Shown in pieces: positions 1-8,769 of a stretch of 64,000 bases of DNA. Source of the DNA: Leptospira johnsonii (lineage in GTDB: Bacteria > Spirochaetota > Leptospiria > Leptospirales > Leptospiraceae). The notes under the pieces were generated by a model. The model saw only the letters and a list, made by a program, of their open reading frames with translations. It did not search any database and had not been told where the DNA came from. Each line of letters begins with the position of its first letter. The stretch's first letter is position 1. The stretch spans positions 1,364,001 through 1,428,000 of the forward strand of contig NZ_BFAY01000011.1 of the NCBI RefSeq assembly GCF_003112675.1, written 5' to 3'. Position numbers and translations under genes: made by a program.

Positions 1-18
1 AAATCCGCTTGGTCTGAG

Positions 19-879
19 ATGAGAACCAAAGAGTCCGCTCGAATTAAAGAAGAATCAGACCCGCTCAAAAATGCAAATTTTAAAAAGTTAACTCATCCAT
101 TGATCGCAATTTTTGTGAAGGACAAGAGAGTATTTTTATTTCATAAAGATGGAGATTCTTCCGAGTTGGAAGCGAGAGAGCTGAATACGGACAATCCTTC
201 CAGTTATACCGCTCAATCTGCGTTGAGAAGTACGATGGAATCCTTTGCCAAAAAAGAGAAAATCCAGATTTATTTGAATTCTCCCGGAGTAGAAGCAGCT
301 GAATACTTAAGAAAAGAGTTTCCCGACTCTGAGATCAAATTATTCCTTAGATTCGATAAAAGGGACGAGTCGGATTCCGCTAAAAAAGTTTTCGGTCCTG
401 CTTGTGAGAATCTTTTCCCTAAGAACCTTCCGGAAGGAGAGGGGCATTTAGGTTGGCAATCTTTTCCATTACAATATTATGATGGATCTAAATTGCTCCA
501 GGGGAAGTCGGCATTACTCGTTTGGAACATGAAGGTGACTTCTAAATCTCCTAACGGACTTCGGGATTATGAATGGTCTTGTGGATCCGATTCTATTTCT
601 TTCCGAAAGGCGAAACGTAGATTGGATTTTCGGAATTTACCTGATAGGATCGCATTCACTAAGGATTCACTTAACGGTTCTGGCTGGGGAGATAAATCAG
701 AAGATTTTCTGGACTGGGCCAGGTTTTGGTTATCCGCAGGAACTTCTCGCCTGTACTTTGTTAAATATTGGAATCCCGAGTCGGAATCCGACATAAATTT
801 ATTAGAAAGACTCGCAAATGAAAATGGGGACCCAAATCTGAATTCCAGAGTCCTAAAAATGGTTCGAAACGCTGAATAA
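19..879 (+). CDS. hypothetical protein, 286 aa
   Basis: I do not recognise this protein. It is a soluble-looking, charged protein with no signal peptide, no membrane segment and no motif I can name. The N-terminus is basic, and the middle has alternating hydrophobic strands (around residues 28-40 and 165-175). The start is the first ATG in the frame, close to the window edge, so a longer form beginning outside the window cannot be fully excluded. The next gene on this strand begins about 210 bases downstream, so it is probably transcribed separately. Codon use looks like that of its neighbours. Confidence 0.6.
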   Translation: MRTKESARIKEESDPLKNANFKKLTHPLIAIFVKDKRVFLFHKDGDSSELEARELNTDNPSSYTAQSALRSTMESFAKKEKIQIYLNSPGVEAAEYLRKEFPDSEIKLFLRFDKRDESDSAKKVFGPACENLFPKNLPEGEGHLGWQSFPLQYYDGSKLLQGKSALLVWNMKVTSKSPNGLRDYEWSCGSDSISFRKAKRRLDFRNLPDRIAFTKDSLNGSGWGDKSEDFLDWARFWLSAGTSRLYFVKYWNPESESDINLLERLANENGDPNLNSRVLKMVRNAE

Positions 880-1096
880 CCTGCTTTCACGTAGTTCGGT
901 AAAAGGGGAAATTTTCATTTTTTCGTCTCCAAAACACTCGACAATGCATCGTTTTTCATGGATGGTATCTTAGATAGATGGACCCCGACAGTAGAAGCCG
1001 GATTTTTCCGGACCAAAGCGACCTTTTTCCCACCTTGTTTTATTCTTTCGATCTAGCAATCTGCCTAAATCTTACATTCGGAAGATCTTGCCGTTA

Positions 1097-2425
1097 ATGG
1101 ATGTGATTGGATTTTTCGTAATTCTTCTTCTTATTTTTGCAAACGGATTCTTCGTCTCCGCAGAATTCGCCCTGGTTTCGATTAGACCTTCTCGTTTGGA
1201 AGAACTGATCAGAGACGGCAGACCTATGGCTGCCCTGACTAAAAAAGCGGCCAGCATGTTGAACGATATGCTCTCCGTTTGTCAGGTGGGGATCACGATC
1301 GCGAGTTTACTTTTAGGTTGGGTGGGAGAAGGTTATCTTTCCAGTTGGATAGAGCCTATTTTTCATTATGCAGGCTATCCTGATTCTGACTTAACGATTC
1401 ATGGGGTTGCGGTTGCGATCTCGTTTGCATTGATCACATTTTTGCATATTCTTTTGGGGGAACTTCTTCCTAAAACGGTTGCGATCCAAAAGACTGAAAC
1501 AATGGCTTTGGTGACAAGCGCTCCTATATTCTTCTTTTATTATTTGTTTTTCCCTATTACGTTTTTCTTAAATGGAATAACTTCTTTTATCTTGAAAAGG
1601 ATCGGGTTTAAGGAAGATTCTCATCGTATTATCCATTCTCCCGAAGAGTTGATGATCCTGATCCAAGAACAGAACAAACAGGGAAATATAGACCAAGAAG
1701 AATTCCAGATCATCCAAAATACTTTCCAGTTCTCTGAACATTTGGCAAAGGATGTGATGACTCACCGACTCAGTATTGTGGGAATTCCTGCGGACAGTCA
1801 AATGGATGGAGTTCTTTCTATCATCGCAGAACATCATTTTTCCAGATATCCTGTGTATGATGGAACTACTGACAATATTGTAGGTATCATTCACGTTCAG
1901 GCTTTTCTTGCATGGCTTTCCGAATCTAAGCGGAACAAAAAGGCAAAGGTCACTACGATCATGCAGCCTCCTATTGTGGTTCCGGAAGGTATGTCTATAG
2001 AAAAGGTCCTTCAAAAGTTACGGCTCGCAAAACAACATATGGCGATTGTGATCGACGAATACGGCGGAGTTTCAGGACTACTTACTATGGAAGACATAGT
2101 GGAAGAAGTTTTCGGCGAAATCCGTGACGAGACAGACGATCATGAAACGGATGCAGTTCCGTCACATTCTCCCGATGCATTCGATATAGATGGAGAAACC
2201 GAGCTAGACGAATTGAAAGAGATCCTAACCGGTATCGAAGAAGACGAGCTAAACGATATCCGCACCATCGCAGGTTTTATTTTAGATAAGTTAGAAGATA
2301 TGCCTAAGGAAGGAACCGAAGTTGCGATCCCTGAAGGTAAGCTGACCGTAGAAAAAATGGATGGGAACAAGATCATGACCGTCCGTTTTACTAGGCTTTC
2401 TGCTCCTTCTTCCTTTGCGATTTAA
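1097..2425 (+). CDS. CNNM/CorC (HlyC)-family membrane transporter-like protein
   Basis: This is a membrane protein of the DUF21-CBS-CorC_HlyC family, often annotated as hemolysin C-like and linked in several bacteria to Mg2+/Co2+ efflux. Residues 1-200 form the DUF21 region with about four membrane segments, including the N-terminal '[13 protein letters not shown]' motif. A CBS pair follows ('[13 protein letters not shown]' and '[28 protein letters not shown]' split over about 210-335). The last ~90 residues are the CorC/HlyC domain. The usual length is about 430 aa. The start is uncertain: a TTG lies at 1088 and an ATG at 1097, with GGAAG at 1080-1084 badly spaced for both; I chose the ATG. 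It is 37 bases upstream of coaC and may share its transcript. Confidence 0.88.
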   Translation: MDVIGFFVILLLIFANGFFVSAEFALVSIRPSRLEELIRDGRPMAALTKKAASMLNDMLSVCQVGITIASLLLGWVGEGYLSSWIEPIFHYAGYPDSDLTIHGVAVAISFALITFLHILLGELLPKTVAIQKTETMALVTSAPIFFFYYLFFPITFFLNGITSFILKRIGFKEDSHRIIHSPEELMILIQEQNKQGNIDQEEFQIIQNTFQFSEHLAKDVMTHRLSIVGIPADSQMDGVLSIIAEHHFSRYPVYDGTTDNIVGIIHVQAFLAWLSESKRNKKAKVTTIMQPPIVVPEGMSIEKVLQKLRLAKQHMAIVIDEYGGVSGLLTMEDIVEEVFGEIRDETDDHETDAVPSHSPDAFDIDGETELDELKEILTGIEEDELNDIRTIAGFILDKLEDMPKEGTEVAIPEGKLTVEKMDGNKIMTVRFTRLSAPSSFAI

Positions 2426-2462
2426 GTTGTAAATCTGATAGATCGGTTCTGAATCTGTAAGT

Positions 2463-3002
2463 ATGGACAAAAAGGATATTCTGATCGCAGTCAGCGGAAG
2501 TATCGCGGCTTTTAGGGCCTGCGAACTGGTGCGTAATCTTACCAAAGAAGGTTATCCTGTTTCCGTGATCATGACGGAGAATGCCACCAAGTTTATAGGT
2601 CCGATCACATTCGAGGCTCTTACCGGTAAAAAAGTCCAGGTAGACGAATACGAACACGGAATGGCTCATATTGACGCCAGGAATCGTGCGGCTGTGATTG
2701 CAGTGGTTCCCGCAACTGCAAATATTATCGCAAAAATGGCCAATGGAATTGCGGATGATCTTGTAACTTCTACCTATCTTGCTGCGAAATGTCCTGTATT
2801 AGTTGCTCCTGCAATGAATCCGAATATGTTCACTCATCCTGCCACACAAAGAAATCTTGCACGTCTGAAAGAAGACGGAGTGATCATATTAGATCCTCAG
2901 GAAGGAGTCGTTGTCTGCGGTGACGAGGGTTACGGCAAACTGGCGGATGTTCCAGTAATGCAAAAAAAGATCCTGGAATTGTATCTGAAAACTTCTAAAT
3001 AA
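2463..3002 (+). CDS. coaC: phosphopantothenoylcysteine decarboxylase (CoaC)
   Basis: This flavoprotein decarboxylates 4'-phosphopantothenoylcysteine to 4'-phosphopantetheine in coenzyme A synthesis. Diagnostic features are the N-terminal '[17 protein letters not shown]' phosphate/FMN segment, the conserved 'HGMAHIDAR' histidine region, '[18 protein letters not shown]', and the substrate-recognition '[16 protein letters not shown]' (PxMNxxMW in most members). At 179 aa it is the decarboxylase half only. In most bacteria it is fused to CoaB in one polypeptide. Here a TAA ends it, and the ligase half resumes four codons later in the same reading frame. ATG start at 2463. Confidence 0.92.
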   Translation: MDKKDILIAVSGSIAAFRACELVRNLTKEGYPVSVIMTENATKFIGPITFEALTGKKVQVDEYEHGMAHIDARNRAAVIAVVPATANIIAKMANGIADDLVTSTYLAAKCPVLVAPAMNPNMFTHPATQRNLARLKEDGVIILDPQEGVVVCGDEGYGKLADVPVMQKKILELYLKTSK

Positions 3003-3014
3003 GACGTTCTTCCT

Positions 3015-3701
3015 TTGGGCAAATATTCAAAAATTATAATAAGTTCAGGACCCACTAGAGAGTGGATAGATCCCGTACGTTTTATTTCAAATGCTTCTTC
3101 AGGAAAAATGGGATATTGTTTAGCCCAAGAAGCGGTTCACTTAGTAAAAGATATCGTTTATATCCGAGGACTGACAGAGCCCAAATATTCGGAACCTAAG
3201 GGCGCAAGAGTTATAAAGGTAGAAACCACTCTGGAAATGAAAGACGCGGTTTTGAAAGAAGTCGATTCTTCTTCTATTCTTATTATGGCTGCTGCTCCTG
3301 CGGATTTTCGCCCTAAAAATGCGAACGAATCCAAGATCAAAAAAGAAGAAGGTAGCGATACCCTTGTCCTGGAGCTGATCAAAAACCCGGACATACTTGT
3401 TTCGGTTCACGAAAAGATCCAAACACAAAATCTGAAAGATGTGCTTCGTATCGGCTTCTCCGCAGAGACAGATCTTTTGGATCAAAACGCACTTGCTAAA
3501 CTCCAAAGAAAAAATCTGGATTTTATCGTAGGAAATTACGTGGGCAAAGACTCCAAAGGTTTTGGGGACTTGGATACTAGCGTGATCGTTTACGGAAGAG
3601 AAGGTTCTAAAAAGGAAATCGGTCCCGCTTCGAAGGAGATCATTGCCAAAGGAATTTTAGAATATTTGGATATTCTTTCTAAACAAGAAAGTATTCGATA
3701 A
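3015..3701 (+). CDS. coaB: phosphopantothenate--cysteine ligase (CoaB)
   Basis: This enzyme joins 4'-phosphopantothenate and cysteine using a nucleotide triphosphate, the step before CoaC. The N-terminus carries 'SSGPTREWIDPVRFISN' followed by 'ASSGKMG', a close match to the TxGxTxExIDPVRxIxNxSSGxxG signature. 'MAAAPADFRP' and a nearby 'SKIKK' correspond to the AAVADxRP...KIKK active-site region, and 'GFSAETD' plus 'KNLDFIVGN' complete the fold. The only available start is TTG at 3015, without a clear Shine-Dalgarno, so translation is probably coupled to coaC, which ends 12 bases upstream in the same frame. Its 3' end faces the STAS gene on the other strand. Confidence 0.9.
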   Translation: MGKYSKIIISSGPTREWIDPVRFISNASSGKMGYCLAQEAVHLVKDIVYIRGLTEPKYSEPKGARVIKVETTLEMKDAVLKEVDSSSILIMAAAPADFRPKNANESKIKKEEGSDTLVLELIKNPDILVSVHEKIQTQNLKDVLRIGFSAETDLLDQNALAKLQRKNLDFIVGNYVGKDSKGFGDLDTSVIVYGREGSKKEIGPASKEIIAKGILEYLDILSKQESIR

Positions 3702-3706
3702 GAGCT

Positions 3707-3774
3707 TGTCCCAAAAGGCTCAGGCTCTTGAAGCCAGTGACTTGGTATTGACCGAAAGTCTATATTTTGGGACA
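3707..3774. repeat. inverted repeat between convergent coaB and STAS gene
   Basis: The 83-base gap between the convergent stops carries the perfect arms TGTCCCAAAA (3707-3716) and TTTTGGGACA (3765-3774) around a 48-base middle. The middle can form a smaller GGCT/AGCC stem. There is no long U-run after the right arm on the plus strand. The likely role is a large transcription-end hairpin serving both strands; this is inferred. Confidence 0.5.
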
Positions 3775-3784
3775 GACTATAAGA

Positions 3785-4156
3785 TTATTTAAAGACCGCT
3801 TTTGCCTCGTCCAGAGTGTGATAGATCGCCACTTTTTTAGGTAATTCCATCAATCGGATCACATTCTCTAAGAAGTGATTCAATCCTCCGATCACGATCT
3901 TTCCGTTATGCTGATCTACGGTTTTGATCAGCGTTAATAGGGTCGCAACCCCGACACTATTAATATATTCCAAAGAAGAAAGGTCCAAGATGATCTCATA
4001 GATCCCTTCGTCGAAAACGAAATTGATCTTTCTGGAAATTTCGAAAGCGTTCGAATTCGTCACTTTTCCGTTCATGATGACGATTAGAACTTCTTTGTCT
4101 CCGACGGAGTCTTTTTTAGTTTCTATGTATAGGCCTTCGAATTCCGTTTTTGCCAT
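3785..4156 (-). CDS. STAS-domain anti-sigma factor antagonist-like protein
   Basis: This is a single STAS domain of 123 aa, the size of SpoIIAA/RsbV proteins. Such proteins bind or release an anti-sigma kinase according to phosphorylation of one serine. The segment '[17 protein letters not shown]' is the family signature, and its serine before VG is the expected phosphorylation site. An unusual N-terminal stretch with basic and acidic residues precedes the first strand. It is the last gene of a probable minus-strand operon (hom, a 109-aa protein, then this), 16 bases after the preceding stop. Neither a kinase nor a phosphatase partner is adjacent. The related RsbV-like gene at 46275 sits in a complete module. 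Confidence 0.85.
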   Translation of the reverse strand: MAKTEFEGLYIETKKDSVGDKEVLIVIMNGKVTNSNAFEISRKINFVFDEGIYEIILDLSSLEYINSVGVATLLTLIKTVDQHNGKIVIGGLNHFLENVIRLMELPKKVAIYHTLDEAKAVFK

Positions 4157-4172
4157 TTTATCCCGATCCGCG

Positions 4173-4502
4173 TTAAAGCATCATTGTTCCGTCTTTGATG
4201 GTGGCTGTCAATTCCATCCATCCGGAGACTTCTTCCGATTTGGAATCCGTTTTTGCGAATCCGCGGAAAAGTATCCTCAGTCTTCCTTTGTTTTCGATTT
4301 CGCCTTCTAAGTCCAGATAGATCCTTCTGTGATCTTTCTTTCTTTGAAAAGTTATTTTCGATCCACTTTGGAGTAAATCCCAATAGGAGGCGACTGTTCC
4401 GAAGGTGATTAGACGAGAATTTCCGTCAATATCCAAAAATAAATCCAAATGCGGTTCCCCGAATCCTTCGTGTAAGGACAATGTGCAGGGAAATTCGCTC
4501 AT
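4173..4502 (-). CDS. hypothetical protein, 109 aa
   Basis: I do not recognise a family. The protein is small and soluble-looking, with alternating hydrophobic strands suggesting a beta-rich fold: '[10 protein letters not shown]', '[11 protein letters not shown]', '[10 protein letters not shown]'. No signal peptide or membrane segment is seen. It starts 3 bases after the stop of homoserine dehydrogenase and is followed after 16 bases by a STAS protein, so the three genes are almost certainly co-transcribed. A link to STAS regulation is possible but rests on position alone. Confidence 0.7.
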   Translation of the reverse strand: MSEFPCTLSLHEGFGEPHLDLFLDIDGNSRLITFGTVASYWDLLQSGSKITFQRKKDHRRIYLDLEGEIENKGRLRILFRGFAKTDSKSEEVSGWMELTATIKDGTMML

Positions 4503-4505
4503 AAT

Positions 4506-5795
4506 TCACAATTTGTCTTCCAACCGAATTGCTACCGAGGGTTCTAAAACCACGTCGGAAGCGTCTATCCTTCCTAGAGACGCAGAAATCGAAGCTTCTA
4601 CACAAGGATGTGTGACCACCACTACTTCTGCAGGTTCCTTTTCCGATTCATTTTGGCGTACGGAAGAAATCGATACTCCGTTTGTTCCCAAATCTTTTGC
4701 GATTTCTGCCAAAACTCCTGGTTGGTCTAAGGTGTTAAATCTTAGATAATATCTGGCTTCGGTTTGGTTTGCTTCTGATATGGAAGCTTTTGGAAATCTG
4801 TTCTTTTCCATCGGAAGATTTTTGCCGCGTCTTGAGCCGTAATAGATCAGATCCGAAACCACTGCAGACGCGGTCGGTAAAGCTCCCGCACCTTTGCCTA
4901 CGATCAAACCTGGCCCCGCAAATGTGGTTTTATAATACACCGCATTTGTCTCATTCATCACACTTGCGAACGCATGATGTTTTGGGATCATTACAGGTTG
5001 AACCCTGGCTTCTACCTTGCCGTCTAATTTTCTTACAAGACCGAGTAACTTTATCCTATAACCCAGATCTGAAGCGAATGCGATATCCAGTCGTGTAATC
5101 TTTGTTATGCCTTCTACCACTATGTTTTGTAGAGGGATCTTTTCTCCGAATGCCAAGGATCCTAAAATGCTGATCTTATGAGCTGTATCTATACCTTCTA
5201 CGTCGAAGCTTGGATCCGCTTCTGCAAATCCCTTTTCCTGAGCGAGTTTTAAAGCTTCTTTATAATCTAAACCTTCTGTTTCCATTTTGGAAAGGATGAA
5301 GTTAGTTGTTCCGTTCAAGATCCCGTAAAGTCCTAGGAACTTATCTCCTGCTAAACAATTCCTTATGGCTCGGATGATCGGAATAGAACCTCCTACGGAA
5401 GCTTCAAACCCAATCTCGGTGTGGTTTTCTTCCGCAGTTCTATAAATGATCTCTCCTTTTTCGGAAAGGAGCGCTTTGTTAGCGGTGATCACAGTTTGTT
5501 TGGATTGTAAGGCCCCTAATACGATCTCTTCGGAGATTGTGGTACCTCCTACAAGTTCGATGATCATATCGATTTCGGGGTTTCCCACCACTTGTTTGTA
5601 ATCGTCTGTTATTTTTACTTTAGAAAATAATTTCGAAATAGGGGCAATTTTGGATGGAGTTCGGGTGCAAATCGTATGTACATTTAGGGAGATACCGTAT
5701 TCTTTTTCGAATCTTGCGGATTCTTCCGAAAGAATTTTAAGAACTCCTGAGCCGACTGTGCCTGCGCCAATTAATCCGATTCGAATCGTCTGCAT
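4506..5795 (-). CDS. hom: homoserine dehydrogenase
   Basis: This enzyme reduces aspartate semialdehyde to homoserine with NAD(P)H, the branch point to threonine and methionine. The N-terminal Rossmann motif is '[17 protein letters not shown]' (residues 6-22). The catalytic domain includes '[10 protein letters not shown]', '[14 protein letters not shown]' and '[14 protein letters not shown]', then '[20 protein letters not shown]'. A C-terminal ACT domain begins at about residue 348 with '[18 protein letters not shown]', which in this family carries threonine feedback control. The length, 429 aa, is normal for the ACT-containing monofunctional form. It is the first gene of the minus-strand operon with a 109-aa unknown and a STAS protein, an odd partnership for an amino-acid enzyme. 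Confidence 0.95.
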   Translation of the reverse strand: MQTIRIGLIGAGTVGSGVLKILSEESARFEKEYGISLNVHTICTRTPSKIAPISKLFSKVKITDDYKQVVGNPEIDMIIELVGGTTISEEIVLGALQSKQTVITANKALLSEKGEIIYRTAEENHTEIGFEASVGGSIPIIRAIRNCLAGDKFLGLYGILNGTTNFILSKMETEGLDYKEALKLAQEKGFAEADPSFDVEGIDTAHKISILGSLAFGEKIPLQNIVVEGITKITRLDIAFASDLGYRIKLLGLVRKLDGKVEARVQPVMIPKHHAFASVMNETNAVYYKTTFAGPGLIVGKGAGALPTASAVVSDLIYYGSRRGKNLPMEKNRFPKASISEANQTEARYYLRFNTLDQPGVLAEIAKDLGTNGVSISSVRQNESEKEPAEVVVVTHPCVEASISASLGRIDASDVVLEPSVAIRLEDKL

Positions 5796-5998
5796 TCTGG
5801 GACAATCCTTTCGGTTGCGGTAGAAACATTCGACCTTTTTTAAGTATGACTAGGGGCTTTCCCTTCGGCTTGGCGGTTTTTTCTTTACTAAATGAGCTAG
5901 TCTTGGTAGAGAATCTTTTACGGACGATTTTAAAATTCGTCTAGGACCGTTTAGAGTAAATAGGTCCAAATCCATCGACTGAAAGGATAACCTACTTT

Positions 5999-6583
5999 AT
6001 GGCGAACCGTCGTAAGCCTCCCCGCAAAACTTCCGGGAATAAAAAACAAGAATCTTCCCACAAACACCCAGGCGGAGGAAACCGCGGTCATCAGCAGAAA
6101 AAAAGACCGGAGCATGGTCGTTCGAATCGCCACCAACAGCATACCGTAGCTAGTAAAATTTCAGAAACGATGAAAGAACTTCCTATGAAAGCTCCTCAAT
6201 CCGGAGGAAGTTCGGGCACTCTTGTAAAAGTCATTGGATTTCTCGCGGTCGCATTGATCGTATTTTTCGGATATTTTATCGTTCAAGAATATTTAGATAA
6301 GACCCCTGTTTATGGAAAACATGGTTGGGACGAAGAAGCTGGATCTCCTGTAGCTTGGGAAGATGCAGTTCGTTATTGTTCTTCCAGAAGAAAAAGACTC
6401 CCAGACAAGGAAGAGCTTAAGGTGTTTTCCAAAAGAGCGGATAAAAAGATCAAAACCATTGGGTTGTTTTGGTCTACAAGTGCTGCGGGAGACAAAGGGG
6501 ACTATATGACGGTAAACTTGAGCAGCGGAGATTTTTCTCCAAGTCCCAGCACAAACAAATTCGCAGTAATTTGTGTGAAATGA
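5999..6583 (+). CDS. single-pass membrane protein with DUF1566/FGE-like C-terminal domain
   Basis: The N-terminal ~60 residues are strongly basic, rich in Lys, Arg, His and Gly, and presumably cytoplasmic. One membrane helix follows at about 77-97 ('VIGFLAVALIVFFGYFIV'). The exported C-terminal part has the pattern W-x-DA-x-x-YC-x-x-x-x-x-RLPDKEEL, then 'GLFWSTS' and a terminal 'FAVICVK'. This is the layout of DUF1566/Lcl-C and sulfatase-modifying-factor-like lectin domains. It is 15 bases upstream of the HAMP-TPR membrane protein and probably co-transcribed. The function is unknown; the basic tail could bind nucleic acid or acidic lipid (speculative). Transcribed divergently from hom across a 203-base gap. 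Confidence 0.75.
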   Translation: MANRRKPPRKTSGNKKQESSHKHPGGGNRGHQQKKRPEHGRSNRHQQHTVASKISETMKELPMKAPQSGGSSGTLVKVIGFLAVALIVFFGYFIVQEYLDKTPVYGKHGWDEEAGSPVAWEDAVRYCSSRRKRLPDKEELKVFSKRADKKIKTIGLFWSTSAAGDKGDYMTVNLSSGDFSPSPSTNKFAVICVK

Positions 6584-6598
6584 TGTGATCCATCCATC

Positions 6599-8755
6599 AT
6601 GGCTGTTTTAACTTTTTCCAGCGTCAGTTACCTTACCGGATTTCTTCTTTCTGGACTCTGCGCTTTTTTTCTTCTGATCAGAAAGGAAAAGTATGAAACA
6701 ACTCTACACCTAGGTTGGGTATTCTTATACTGCGCGTTACTCGAGCTTTCCTTTTTGCTCGGGACTTCTTTCTTCCATCCTCTTTCTTTTTTACACAGAT
6801 GGGTTTCTTTACCTTCTGCGTTTTTACTTTGTGCCCATCTATGTTTGTATTTTTTTCTGCTGAATCCGCAAACCTCCGAAAAGACCGGAAGGATCTTATT
6901 AGGTGCCGGATATTTTCTGGCCTTAAGTATTTTGGTTCTGCATATAGTCGGAACAATATTCGCTAAGCCTGTTTATGATTTTGGCGGAGGGGTCTACGAC
7001 GTAATTCACAGAGCCGACGAAAGAGTTATATTTTGGTTCGGGATTATTTATGTTTCTGTAATATTGCTATTTGGGGTTTGGAGAGGTTTTCAGGCCTATC
7101 GATCCGATATACAGTTGATGGCTCTTTCTCTTTGGGTGCCTTTTTTACTTCTCCTTGGAACTACTATACTCTTTCATTTAAAAGAGATCGCTTATCCTCT
7201 GGATAGAGCCATCGGACTTTCTTTTTGGAATCCGATCTTTTTGGCCGCATTGTTTTTGGCCTGGTTGATCCATTTAAGAGCCTCCGGAGAAGCTTTTAGT
7301 CTTAAATCTCCCATTCTACTTGGGATCGTATTGTTATTATTATTCGTGTTTCAAGGAAGCAGTTGGCTTTTTTTACAACCTGGATTGGAATCTTACAACG
7401 AAACAGTTAAGGAAAGATTAAAAGCTCAAGATCTGTCCCCCGATTCTTATCTACTTTCCGTGCAAGATAATGACGGATTTGTTCTGACCGCTTCCGGAGG
7501 ATTAGAGACTTCTTTTTTTGCAGAATCCAAAAGAGATCTGATCCTTTCCTTTATTTGGAATCATCCTTCTTCCTTGAATAAGGAATTTCCTTCTTACGCA
7601 AAAGTTGCGGAGTCTCTAAAAGGTTCCGATAAATATTCCGAAAATTTAATTAACTTTTCCAAGGGTTTGGAGAAGGTCCGTAAAAAGATCAGGAATCTTC
7701 CTCCCAAGGATATCCGGGACGGGATTTTGGAACAGATCTCTCCGGACGGTAAGGAAGAGAAACTTGCCTTATTTTTAAAAATACTTTCCGGTTCCGTGAA
7801 AAACTCTTCTGCAGAAGGAGAGGCGCTGCGTAGTTTTGCGTTGGACCAGATGAGAGAATTGGTCCCGGAAGGAGAACCTCGATTCAGAAGGATCCCTGGA
7901 CTTGCAATGGGAGAATATTATTATTCCATAATCCAAAAGTCTCCGGGTAAAACCCAGATGAAAGAGATAGGCATTCCATATCAGGAATTTTTGTCTTTCG
8001 AGACTGGGTTACTGAAAAAGCCGGTCCTTGCATTCTTAGTTGGTCTGCTTCTTTTTTCCATAGCGATCAATTCGTTTTTCTCGTTCTTCGTGATCCATCC
8101 TTTGGACAGATTGTATTCAGCATTGGAGCTTGCAACCGAGGGAGATCTGCAAAGAGAATTACATCCGGAAGCTTGGGACGAGATCGGAAGTTTAGCGGAC
8201 CAATTTAATCGAATGATCCAATCTGTCCGAACGGAAGAAAGTTCCGGATCAACTTCTTTTAGTCGGAACGAAGCCGTGTCCGGATCCGACGGCTCAATTT
8301 CTTCCTGGAAGGAAATTTCGGATCGGATCAAAAGAACCAGTTCAGTTTCGGAATTGAAAAAATTCCTTTCCGATCTGCAAGGAAGCCAAGACTCACATCC
8401 AGTTCGTTCTAAACTGATCTTAAAACTAGGCTTGAAGATCAAGGATTATCAAACTGCCTATATGGCTGCCCGGGAACTGAGAGAGATGGGGATCGTGAAA
8501 GATCCTGAAATGCTTTTTATCCTGTCTTATTGCGCCAAAAAAACTGGGGATATCCAAGAAGCCATTCGTTTGTCAGAAGAATTGAGATCAATTTCCGAAG
8601 GACATTCCCAAAACAATCTGCATCTTGCTGATATGTATTATCATACAAATCGTTTGGATGAAGCCAGGGATCTCGCGATCCAGATCCGTAAAGATCAGGG
8701 ACCTTCTGCAGCAGTTACGAAACTTTTGAATGCGATAGAAAAAAAAGGCGCCTGA
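6599..8755 (+). CDS. multi-pass membrane protein with HAMP domain and TPR-like tail
   Basis: This is a 718-aa sensor-like protein. Residues 1-255 hold about eight membrane helices, like 7TM-type sensor N-termini. A loop of about 200 residues (260-470) follows, then one more helix (about 473-495), then a HAMP segment ending in 'WDEIGSLADQFNRMIQSV'. After a Ser-rich linker, residues 600-718 form helical repeats of TPR type ('GDIQEAIRLSEELRSIS', 'NRLDEARDLAIQIRK'). There is no kinase, cyclase or phosphatase output domain. It probably passes a signal to a partner through the TPR part (inference). It follows the DUF1566-like gene and is followed closely by dihydroorotase. Confidence 0.78.
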   Translation: MAVLTFSSVSYLTGFLLSGLCAFFLLIRKEKYETTLHLGWVFLYCALLELSFLLGTSFFHPLSFLHRWVSLPSAFLLCAHLCLYFFLLNPQTSEKTGRILLGAGYFLALSILVLHIVGTIFAKPVYDFGGGVYDVIHRADERVIFWFGIIYVSVILLFGVWRGFQAYRSDIQLMALSLWVPFLLLLGTTILFHLKEIAYPLDRAIGLSFWNPIFLAALFLAWLIHLRASGEAFSLKSPILLGIVLLLLFVFQGSSWLFLQPGLESYNETVKERLKAQDLSPDSYLLSVQDNDGFVLTASGGLETSFFAESKRDLILSFIWNHPSSLNKEFPSYAKVAESLKGSDKYSENLINFSKGLEKVRKKIRNLPPKDIRDGILEQISPDGKEEKLALFLKILSGSVKNSSAEGEALRSFALDQMRELVPEGEPRFRRIPGLAMGEYYYSIIQKSPGKTQMKEIGIPYQEFLSFETGLLKKPVLAFLVGLLLFSIAINSFFSFFVIHPLDRLYSALELATEGDLQRELHPEAWDEIGSLADQFNRMIQSVRTEESSGSTSFSRNEAVSGSDGSISSWKEISDRIKRTSSVSELKKFLSDLQGSQDSHPVRSKLILKLGLKIKDYQTAYMAARELREMGIVKDPEMLFILSYCAKKTGDIQEAIRLSEELRSISEGHSQNNLHLADMYYHTNRLDEARDLAIQIRKDQGPSAAVTKLLNAIEKKGA

Positions 8756-8769
8756 GATATACTGGGTTA

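Noticed and set aside
567..890. Minus-strand ORF over the first gene
   Set aside because: Antisense shadow of the 286-aa gene, with Ser/Phe-rich composition and no start signals.
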